Assembly (NCBI RefSeq): GCF_038024875.1
Contig: NZ_CP136136.1
Location: forward strand, 3,596,001 to 3,660,000
Length of the DNA: 64,000 nucleotides
Reading direction: 5' to 3'
From: Gordonia rubripertincta
GTDB taxonomy: Bacteria; Actinomycetota; Actinomycetes; Mycobacteriales; Mycobacteriaceae
Of the stretch, positions 57,047 to 64,000 are shown one piece after another (the first letter of the stretch is position 1; the number at the start of each line of letters is the position of its first letter). The translations under genes and the position numbers were made by a program. The notes under the pieces were generated by a model, which was not told where the DNA came from, did not search any database, and saw nothing but the letters and a program-made list of their open reading frames with translations.

Positions 57047-58588
57047 TCAGTAGTGCGCCGCCTTGATGAACTGTCCGTCGAGTGTGTACATGCCCTTCGA
57101 CGCGTCGACCCTGGCCATCTCGACGCGGATCACGTAAGCGGTGTCGTCGTGGAGATGTGGCTCGGTGACATCGATGGCGACGGCGCCGCGGTCGTATTCG
57201 GGGATCGAGCCGCGCCTCATCGCGTCGTCGCGGACGCGGTCGAACAGTTGAGGTGAGATCGCGTCGAAGGCGAAGCCGTCCGGGCGGTAGCGTCCCTCGC
57301 TACCGGAGGCCTCCGGGAACTTGCCCGGTGCGATGACGATCTGTCCGGACCGGCTGGGGGTCGTGTACCGGAAGAGGACACCGCCGCTGTTCTGGATGCT
57401 GCTGGCGCTGATGATCGGGGTGTTGTCGGCGATTCCGCGAATGACGAAGTCGTCGAGTACCGGTGCGTTCGGGGCGATCCCGGCGAGCGGCAGGGCGGCA
57501 CGGGCGACCATGAACGCAACGTCGAAGTCCGCGGGGTCGAAGTACTTCGCGACCGTGCCGTCGGCGCGCCCCTCGATCTCGACGTCGCGGATGAAGGCGT
57601 CCCCGGGATCGAGGGAACCGGTGAGAAGAACGGGTTCGTTCGCTTGCGGGCGTCGTATCTCGAAGCTGTCGAGCCGGGCGTCCGGGACGATGGGCGTGAC
57701 CTCGGCCTGCATGGACCCGGCGATGTCGCCCAGCGAACCCGGGTTGATCGTGGCCGCGTCGAAGGTCTTGTCCGCCCGGTCCATGGTGGGCGTCGCGGAG
57801 GCATTGGAACCGCCGTCCCAGACGTTGATGTTCGTCGCGCGGCCGTTGGTGGGGTCGAACACGATGGCCTGGTCGGAGCTCGAGTCGAGGTTGTAGCTCA
57901 GGCGCAACACATTGCGGGTCGCGCCGGGGCCAAGCTCCTCGACGATCTCGTCGAGGAGTCGTTGGTGGCGTTCGGCGAGTGAGGCCTCCGCGTCGTCGCG
58001 GCCGGGGATGTCGGTGGCCGAACCGAAGGAGGGCAGTGACGGGACCGAGATCGTCCAGCTCTCGGCGACCCCGAACAGCAGGGCGGCGGCCGTCACCAGC
58101 GTCACCGTCGGATAGATGACCGCCCACCGGCCGGGATGGTCGTCGAATTCAGGGGTTTCGGTCTGATCGCGCGGCGGCAACTGATCGGGTGGCAGCGTCG
58201 TGAACGGGTTCGACGCCAGTGCCTGGAAATGTCCCTTGCTCATCGAGGTGATCCACCGCGCCTCGTAGGCGGTGTCATTCGGCGGGTTGACGGTCGCGGT
58301 CACCATCGTGGGCTGCATGTCCTCGGCCCCCAGAGTGCTACGCGTGAGCGCCCCGACCTCGATCTGTGGGGCGTCTCGGGTGACGCCGCGCCGGAATTCC
58401 GGCAGTTCCGACACCCGCGACGCGCGCGGACTGATCGCGATCCCGAGGACGACCAGCGGAATGCCGAAGAACACGGCGACCCACCAGGCGTTGAACGCGC
58501 CGAGCCCGACGCCGGTCGCCACCAGCAACCCGGCCAGGACTGCCCGGACCAGACGTAGGCGTGTCCTGCTCGGGAAGGTCGCGCTCAT
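57047..58588 (-). CDS. Hypothetical membrane protein with large exported domain
   Basis: A 513-residue protein. Two close hydrophobic stretches are at about 12-50 and a third follows at about 145-165 (WAVIYPTVTLVTAAALLFGVAES), leaving a C-terminal domain of about 350 residues probably outside the membrane. That domain is rich in beta-strand sequence (SYNLDSSSDQAIVFDPTNG, FEIRRPQANEPVLLTGSLDPGD). No known family was recognised. ATG 58588 is preferred over an upstream in-frame start. The convergent end lies three bases from the preceding gene. Confidence 0.72.
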   Translation of the reverse strand: MSATFPSRTRLRLVRAVLAGLLVATGVGLGAFNAWWVAVFFGIPLVVLGIAISPRASRVSELPEFRRGVTRDAPQIEVGALTRSTLGAEDMQPTMVTATVNPPNDTAYEARWITSMSKGHFQALASNPFTTLPPDQLPPRDQTETPEFDDHPGRWAVIYPTVTLVTAAALLFGVAESWTISVPSLPSFGSATDIPGRDDAEASLAERHQRLLDEIVEELGPGATRNVLRLSYNLDSSSDQAIVFDPTNGRATNINVWDGGSNASATPTMDRADKTFDAATINPGSLGDIAGSMQAEVTPIVPDARLDSFEIRRPQANEPVLLTGSLDPGDAFIRDVEIEGRADGTVAKYFDPADFDVAFMVARAALPLAGIAPNAPVLDDFVIRGIADNTPIISASSIQNSGGVLFRYTTPSRSGQIVIAPGKFPEASGSEGRYRPDGFAFDAISPQLFDRVRDDAMRRGSIPEYDRGAVAIDVTEPHLHDDTAYVIRVEMARVDASKGMYTLDGQFIKAAHY

Positions 58589-58769
58589 CGGCCGTCCTAG
58601 GGTCGGGGGAGCAAGGGCGAAATGCGCCGTCGGCGAAACAGGTGGACTGATCATAATGTCGCCGACCCCGCTCTACCAGGGGCCGCGTACCGTTGTTGCT
58701 GACCTGACGGCGCCGGGAGGCCCGACGGGTCGTGTAGTTGGCCGGGAAACGATCAGGAGAAGTGTTTCG

Positions 58770-61143
58770 GTGGGAAAGCTGACCAACAGCATGTGGCGAC
58801 TTCTGGGCGCCCAGTCGACTCGCAACCAGTCGAAGTCGCTGAGTGTGATCAAGGAGGCCGAAGCCCACACCGATTGGGCAGCCGAACTCGCCGACGACGC
58901 CTTCGTCGGTGAGGCCGAGAAGCTCGACATCGGGTCCAAGCCCGGCGACCGGGCGAGATTCCTGGCGCTCGTCCGCGAGGCCGCGGACCGCTCGATCAAC
59001 CTGCGCCCCTTCGACGTCCAGCTGCAGGGCGCGCTGCGCCTGCTCGAGGGTGACATCGTCGAGATGGCCACCGGTGAGGGCAAGACACTCGCCGGTGCGA
59101 TCGCCGCGATCGGGCACGTGCTCGAAGGACACCAGGTCCACGTCATCTCCGTCAACGACTACCTCGCCACCCGCGACGCCGAGTGGATGAAGCCGCTCTT
59201 CGACGTCTTCGGCATTGCGGTACATGCCATCTCGGAGAACTCCAGCCGCGAGGAGCGTCGACGCGCCTACGCCGGCGACGTCACCTACGGCTCGGTCAAC
59301 GAGATCGGATTCGACGTCCTTCGAGACCAGCTGGCCCTGTCCGAGGCCGACCTCGTCTCACCCCAAGCCCGACGTCGCGATCATCGACGAGGCCGATTCG
59401 GTACTCGTCGACGAGGCACTGGTGCCGCTGGTGCTGGCCGGGTCGACCGAGACCGAGGTTCCCGACCAGGCCATCCACGACGTGGTGTCGCGGATGAAGA
59501 AGAAGCACTACGAGGTCGACGCCGAGGGTCGCAACGTGACGCTCACCGACGAGGGTGCGGCCTTCGTCGAGGAGGAGCTCGGCGGGATCAACCTCTACAG
59601 CGAGGAGCACGTCGGATCCACGCTCGTGCACGTCAGTATCGCGATGCACGCCCACTACCTGCTCGAACGTGACATCCACTACATCGTCCGCGACGGCGGG
59701 GTCCACCTGATCAACGCCTCGCGCGGCCGGGTGGCCCAGCTGCAGCGCTGGCCCGACGGCGTCCAGGCGGCCGTCGAACTCAAGGAAGGTCTCGCCCAGA
59801 CCGACTCGGGCGAGGTCATCGACACCATCACGGTGCAGGCACTCATCGGTCGCTACCCGAAGGTGTGCGGCATGACCGGTACGGCCCTCGCCGCGGGTGA
59901 ACAGTTTCGGCAGTTCTACGACCTCCGGGTGTCGCAGATCCCGCCGAACACCGAGAACATCCGCACCGATCTGCCCGACCGGGTCTATGACACCAAGGCC
60001 AACAAGGTCGAGGCGATCGTGGCCTACGTCAAGGAGATCCACGAGACCGGCCAACCGGTCCTCATCGGCACGCATGACGTCGCCGAGTCCGAGGAACTCG
60101 CGTACTTCCTCGAGAAGGCGGGTGTCTCGTCGGTGGTCCTCAACGCCAAGAACGACGCGCAGGAGGCGAAGATCATCGCCGAGGCCGGTGCCCGCAACGC
60201 GGTGACGGTCTCGACGCAGATGGCCGGCCGCGGTACCGACATCCGGCTGGGCGGCTCCGCCGATGACGCCGCCGCCCGCGACGCGGTCGTCGAACTCGGC
60301 GGGCTGTGCGTGGTCGGTACCGGACGGCACGACACCGAGCGTCTCGACAGCCAGCTGCGGGGTCGCGCGGGACGTCAGGGCGACCCCGGCACGTCGGTCT
60401 TCTTCTCCAGCCTCGAGGACCCGGTCGTCACCAAGAACCTCGCGTTCAAGCGAGATCCGGTGTCGCCCAACGAGGACGGCTCGATGGGCAGCAAGGGCAT
60501 CGATCTCATCGAGCAGGCGCAGCGGATCGCCGAGGGCGTCCGGCTCGAGTTGCACGCCAACACCTGGCGCTACAACAAGCTGGTCAACCAGCAGCGCGAC
60601 ATCATCGTCGACCGGCGGATGAAGATCCTCACCACCGACACCGCTCTCGACGAGCTCGCCGAACTCGAGCCGGAGCGCTATGCCGAACTGACGGGGGAGA
60701 AGGCCGCGGAGTCAGGCGACGCGCAGAAGGCAGACGAACCGTCGAAGGCCGACACCGCGGTCGCCGTCGACACCGTCCCGCGTGAAGTGCTGAGCCAGGC
60801 GGCCCGCGAGATCGTGCTCTACCACCTCGACCGTGCGTGGGCAGACCATCTCGCGTTCGTCTCCGACGTCCGGGCCAGCATCCATCTGCGGTCGCTGGGC
60901 AAGGAGAGTCCGCTCGACGAGTTCCACCGGATGATCCTCGCGGAGTTCTCCGACCTGCCCGCCCAGGCGCTCGACAAGGCTCGGGAGACGTTCCGGGAGG
61001 CGAAGATCACCGCGGACGGTGTCGACCTCGGTTCCTCGGATCTGCACCGCTCGACGACGACGTGGACCTACATGGTCCACGACAACCTCTTCTCCTCCGG
61101 CGGGGCGAAGACGCTGCAGGGCATCATCGGGATCTTCCGGTGA
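58770..61143 (+). CDS. secA2: Accessory Sec translocase SecA2, apparent frameshift
   Basis: SecA2 is the accessory export ATPase of mycobacteria and relatives. Motif I is [12 protein letters not shown], motif [15 protein letters not shown], the preprotein-binding region contains [16 protein letters not shown], and motif VI is [13 protein letters not shown]. There is no C-terminal zinc motif, as expected for SecA2. The frame changes at 59359-59365 (CACCCCA); with three C it reads [18 protein letters not shown] and gives 790 residues, near M. tuberculosis SecA2 (808). GTG 58770 follows AGGAGAAG. The stop overlaps pgsA2 (GTGA). Confidence 0.93.
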
Positions 61144-61766
61144 CCGAACCGGAGGCGGCACCCACGCCGGCTCCGGACCGGATCGTGACGGTGCCGAACG
61201 CGCTCAGCGTGCTCCGGCTCGTCCTCATCCCGGTCTTCCTCTGGCTGCTGCTCGTCGAGAAGGCCGACGGATGGGCCTTCGCGGTGTTGATCTTCTCGGG
61301 GGTCTCCGACTGGCTCGACGGGAAACTCGCCCGCCTGCTCGACCAGTCATCGCGGATCGGGGCCCTGCTCGACCCGGCGGCCGACCGGCTCTACATCGTG
61401 ATCATCCCGCTGGCCTTCGGCGTGCGGGAGTTCATCCCGTGGTGGCTCATCGGCATCATCATCGGGCGCGACGTACTGCTGTTCGCGACGGCGCCACTGT
61501 TGCGTTCGCGCGGTGTCCTCGCCCTTCCGGTGCTCTACATCGGCAAGGCGGCGACCTTCGCGCTGATGAGCGCGTTCCCGTGGCTGCTCGCCGGACAGAT
61601 CGATGCGGTGAGCGGTTTCGCCTACCCGATCGGGTGGGCGTTCATGATCTGGGGCGTGGGGCTCTACCTGTGGTCCTTCGTCCTGTACTGGTATCAGACG
61701 ATCCTGGTGATGCGACGCATGCCGTCGCGCCGTCAGGCCGACACCTCGCCAGACAGTAGAGTCTGA
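61140..61766 (+). CDS. pgsA2: CDP-alcohol phosphatidyltransferase
   Basis: A 208-residue membrane enzyme that joins CDP-diacylglycerol to an alcohol. The signature D-x2-DG-x2-AR-x8-G-x3-D-x3-D is complete at about residues 60-82 ([27 protein letters not shown]). Five or six transmembrane segments surround it. GTG 61140 overlaps the secA2 stop. The position matches Rv1822 (pgsA2). The lipid made may be phosphatidylglycerophosphate or a cardiolipin-type product. Confidence 0.92.
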   Translation: MTEPEAAPTPAPDRIVTVPNALSVLRLVLIPVFLWLLLVEKADGWAFAVLIFSGVSDWLDGKLARLLDQSSRIGALLDPAADRLYIVIIPLAFGVREFIPWWLIGIIIGRDVLLFATAPLLRSRGVLALPVLYIGKAATFALMSAFPWLLAGQIDAVSGFAYPIGWAFMIWGVGLYLWSFVLYWYQTILVMRRMPSRRQADTSPDSRV

Positions 61767-61786
61767 CGGGAACGAAAGGGGCCCTT

Positions 61787-62191
61787 GTGACCGACAGCAA
61801 AGTGCCAGAAGACCTGCGCTATACCGCAGAACATGAGTGGATCGAGAAGATCGGACCGACGACCGTGCGCGTCGGCATCACCGACTTCGCCCAGGATGCA
61901 CTCGGCGACGTGGTGTTCGTGCAGTTGCCCGACTCCGGTGCTGAGGTCACCGTCGGCGAATCGTTCGCCGAGGTGGAATCGACCAAGAGTGTCTCCGACA
62001 TCTTCGGGCCGCTGACCGGTACCGTCAGCGCGGCGAACGACGCACTGGACGCCTCGCCGGAACTGGTCAATTCGGACCCCTACGGCGAGGGCTGGCTGGT
62101 GGAGATCGAGGCCGCTGACGAGGCGACCCTCGACGAGCAGCTGGGTGATGTTCTCGACGCCGCGGGCTACCGCGCCGTCATCGAAGGGTAA
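61787..62191 (+). CDS. gcvH: Glycine cleavage system H protein
   Basis: A 134-residue lipoyl carrier of the glycine cleavage system. The lipoylation site is Lys in FAEVESTKSVSDI (about residue 66). The start DLRYTAEHEWIEKIGPTTVRVGITDFAQDALGDVVFVQLP is diagnostic. GTG 61787 follows GAAAGGGGC. The adjoining gcvT and gcvP genes are elsewhere. Rv1823-Rv1825 are missing between pgsA2 and gcvH compared with M. tuberculosis. Confidence 0.96.
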   Translation: MTDSKVPEDLRYTAEHEWIEKIGPTTVRVGITDFAQDALGDVVFVQLPDSGAEVTVGESFAEVESTKSVSDIFGPLTGTVSAANDALDASPELVNSDPYGEGWLVEIEAADEATLDEQLGDVLDAAGYRAVIEG

Positions 62192-62543
62192 GAGTTCCCG
62201 CCGATCCGCCCCGGTGGCTCTGATCGACCTGGCTGATCGCTCCGGTGACGATATGATCGACCGTGCCGGAGTCGACTCGCTCGCCGGTGCGATCGACATG
62301 ACCGGTACGGTTACGGCAGTGGGAAGAGGCGTGACGTGAACCGACTTCGCGATCACGCTCCGAGATCTACCCGTCCGCACATGTCATGTAGATTCAACCG
62401 GCCATCGCTGCGAGAGCCGACTCCGAACCGTCGCGGGACCGCGATCGGAACCGGAGACGTGGACGGCCGGAGGAGTGCGGTTGGCCGAACAGTGCGGTGT
62501 GCACTGACAGTGCGATTGCACTGACGACGACGAAGGAGAAGTG
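62192..62543. other. Intergenic region upstream of garA
   Basis: 352 bases without a supported gene. A short open frame at 62336-62524 is Arg-rich and not protein-like. The last 55 bases contain two tandem palindromes. A -10-like TAGATT at 62391-62396 may be part of a promoter. This is the likely control region for garA and the MerR gene. Confidence 0.5.
62490..62523. promoter_or_regulatory. Two tandem CAGTGC palindromes in the garA leader
   Basis: CAGTGC-N5-GCACTG (62490-62506) and CAGTGC-N4-GCACTG (62508-62523) stand one base apart and end 20 bases before the garA GTG. Both arms are perfect in both copies. They could be a double operator or two RNA hairpins next to the ribosome-binding site. 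Confidence 0.72.
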
Positions 62544-62993
62544 GTGAGCGAAAACGACAGGGACTTCGAGGCGCCGGTGGAGACCACCTCGGTGTTCCGG
62601 GAGGAGTTCATCAATGAACTCGATGCCGGAACCAGCACCTCGAGTGAGCCGGCCGAGACGGGAGTCGAGCGACTCGCTCCCGGGACCGCGCTGCTTGTCG
62701 TGAAGCGGGGACCCAACGCGGGATCGCGGTTCCTCCTCGACCAGCCGACGACCTCCGCGGGTCGGCACCCCGACAGCGACATCTTCCTCGACGATGTGAC
62801 GGTCAGCCGTCGTCACGCCGAATTCCGACTCGGCGACAACGAGTTTCAGGTGGTCGACGTGGGCAGCCTCAACGGCACCTACGTCAACCGGGAGCCCGTC
62901 GACACCGCATCGCTGAGCAACGGCGACGAAGTCCAGATCGGCAAGTTCCGTCTGGTCTTTCTGAGTGGCCCGCGCGACGAAGCCGACGCCTGA
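62544..62993 (+). CDS. garA: FHA-domain metabolic regulator GarA
   Basis: A 149-residue forkhead-associated protein that controls 2-oxoglutarate dehydrogenase and glutamate metabolism. The N-terminal phosphorylation motif ETTSVFREEF, where PknB and PknG act, is at about residues 16-25. The FHA domain shows AGRHPDSDIFLDDVTVSRRHAEF and VGSLNGTYVNREPV. GTG 62544 is chosen (GAAGGAGAA upstream); GTG 62541 is an alternative. The MerR gene begins six bases after its stop codon. Confidence 0.96.
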   Translation: MSENDRDFEAPVETTSVFREEFINELDAGTSTSSEPAETGVERLAPGTALLVVKRGPNAGSRFLLDQPTTSAGRHPDSDIFLDDVTVSRRHAEFRLGDNEFQVVDVGSLNGTYVNREPVDTASLSNGDEVQIGKFRLVFLSGPRDEADA

Positions 62994-62999
62994 TAAGTC

Positions 63000-63722
63000 G
63001 TGACGGCGTCCACGGCCCCTCGCGGCGAGGGATCGATGTCCATCGGCACGGTCCTCGCCCAGTTGCGTGATGACTTCCCAGACATCACGATCTCGAAGAT
63101 CCGGTTCCTGGAATCGGAGGGTCTGGTGACCCCGGAGCGGGCGCCGTCCGGCTATCGGCGATTCAGCGAAGCCGACTGCGAGCGGTTGCGCTTCGTCCTG
63201 ACTGCTCAGCGGGACCGCTATCTCCCGCTGAAGGTCATCAAGGAACAACTCGACGCGATCGACCACGGGAGCGGTGGCTTCGGTTCCGGCGGCACCGTGG
63301 CTTTGTCCACGGCCCGCGGCACCGTGGCCCCCGCAACCGATTTCGGCGCGCGCGCCGGTCGCGTGTCCCGGGAGACACTCATCGAGCGGACGGGCGTCGA
63401 TTCGGCGTTCGTGACCGAACTGCAGCGCAACGGGCTGCTGACCCCGGGGCCGGCCGGTTTCTTCGACGAGGACGCGGTGCGCCTCGTCGAGGCCGCCGCC
63501 GCCCTTGCCAGCTACGGCCTCGAGACACGCCATCTGCGTGCCTTCAAGGTGTCCGCGGACCGGGAGGCCGGCCTGGTCGCCCAGATCGCCAGCCCCATCG
63601 CCAAGGGCAAGGGGACCGGTGCGCGGGACCGCGCCGAAGAACTCGTCCGCGAGATCGCAGCGCTGTCGGTGACCCTGCACACGCAGTTGGTCAAGGCCGC
63701 TGTCCGCGACGTGCTCGACTGA
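63000..63722 (+). CDS. MerR-family regulator (Rv1828-like)
   Basis: A 240-residue regulator. The N-terminal MerR helix-turn-helix is MSIGTVLAQLRDDFPDITISKIRFLESEGLVTPERAPSGYRRF. A C-terminal part has a second helix-turn-helix-like start (RVSRETLIERTGVDSAFVTELQRNGLLTPGPAGFF), as in Rv1828. GTG 63000. It is in operon with garA and followed by a terminator. Confidence 0.93.
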   Translation: MTASTAPRGEGSMSIGTVLAQLRDDFPDITISKIRFLESEGLVTPERAPSGYRRFSEADCERLRFVLTAQRDRYLPLKVIKEQLDAIDHGSGGFGSGGTVALSTARGTVAPATDFGARAGRVSRETLIERTGVDSAFVTELQRNGLLTPGPAGFFDEDAVRLVEAAAALASYGLETRHLRAFKVSADREAGLVAQIASPIAKGKGTGARDRAEELVREIAALSVTLHTQLVKAAVRDVLD

Positions 63723-63740
63723 ACTCTTTCTCCACAGCGC

Positions 63741-63776
63741 ACTCCGGGCCGTCGGGTGTTCCCGCCGGCCCGGAGT
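63741..63776 (+). terminator. Rho-independent-like hairpin after the MerR gene
   Basis: An 11-base stem (ACTCCGGGCCG / CGGCCCGGAGT) with a 14-base loop that can also pair (CGGG/CCCG). It starts 18 bases after the stop codon. The T run is short (TTGTCGTGT). Confidence 0.75.
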
Positions 63777-63878
63777 TGTCGTGTCGTCCAGCAGCGAGTC
63801 GGCCGCCGTCTATCGTCCGAGCGGTGTAGCGTCGAGGACATCAATCGATCGCCCAACGAGGCGTCTGGGAGGTGCGAG

Positions 63879-64000
63879 ATGAGCGAGATGCGTGTGGTGG
63901 GCATCAGGGTCGAGCCCCCGCAGAGTCAGCCCGTGCTCCTGCTGCGTGAGGTCGACGGCGAGCGCTACCTGCCGATCTGGATCGGGCAGAGCGAGGCCGC
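63879..64000 (+). CDS. DUF151 bifunctional nuclease-family protein, 5' part only
   Basis: The first 40 codons of a DUF151 (bifunctional nuclease family) protein, cut by the window end. MSEMRVVGIRVEPPQSQPVLLLREVDGERYLPIWIGQSEAA is the well-conserved family start. ATG 63879 with GGGAGG about ten bases upstream. It corresponds to Rv1829 by sequence start and gene order. Confidence 0.9.
   Translation, partial: MSEMRVVGIRVEPPQSQPVLLLREVDGERYLPIWIGQSEA

Noticed and set aside
57047..58588. Split of the large hypothetical membrane protein into several genes
   Set aside because: A single frame runs through without interruption and the composition is uniform.
62336..62524. Small gene upstream of garA
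   Set aside because: The translation is Arg-rich and low in hydrophobic residues, with no ribosome-binding site, and it runs through the palindromic leader.

Overview
The window is high-GC actinobacterial DNA and most likely comes from Gordonia or a close relative in the Mycobacteriales. Two blocks match mycobacterial gene order. The left block (1-7.5 kb: NUDIX hydrolase, xerD, parA, scpA, scpB, rluB, cmk, der) corresponds to M. tuberculosis Rv1700-Rv1713. The right block (58.8-64 kb: secA2, pgsA2, gcvH, garA, a MerR regulator and a DUF151 nuclease) corresponds to Rv1821-Rv1829. F420- and mycothiol-linked families, a fused HadA/HadB-like dehydratase and a 13E12-type HNH gene fit the same group. 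The genus is inferred, not proven.

The 51 kb between the blocks is largely accessory. At 7.7-15.1 kb, just after a tRNA-Pro gene, eight genes all lie on the minus strand. They are a degenerate serine recombinase, a hypothetical protein, a cupin, a HerA/DUF87-type ATPase, and then papB-papA-papC plus an AurF/CmlI-type diiron N-oxygenase. The last four form a compact pathway predicted to take chorismate to 4-aminophenylpyruvate and then to a 4-nitro product. This is the main biological find. At 15.3-23.5 kb a two-gene monooxygenase operon (DszA/NtaA-like and DszC/SfnB-like) faces a complete oligopeptide-type ABC importer, which looks like a scavenging system for an organosulfur or similar compound.

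From 23.5 to 58.6 kb lie many one- to three-gene units: ogt; a zinc-type ArsR/CDF operon with an operator over its start codon; a HadAB-like dehydratase; an MpaB-family oxygenase; a 13E12 HNH gene behind a LexA-like box; poxB; several regulator/target pairs with visible palindromic operators (SDR/XRE, MarR, GbsR-like with a drug ABC exporter); a pyruvyl transferase; two flavoproteins; an MFS exporter with a LysR regulator; a large SARP/AfsR-type regulator; mug; ppk2; and mdh.

Five genes (parA, der, lysR-type, mug, secA2) are each broken by one extra base at the same motif, TGGGTG read as TGGGGTG on the coding or opposite strand. Removing that one base restores a full-length protein in every case. 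A sixth gene (MpaB family) lacks one base. Because der is normally essential, a systematic sequencing or assembly error is the leading explanation, though a hypermutable or recoded motif is not excluded. These genes are annotated here as single genes across the break.
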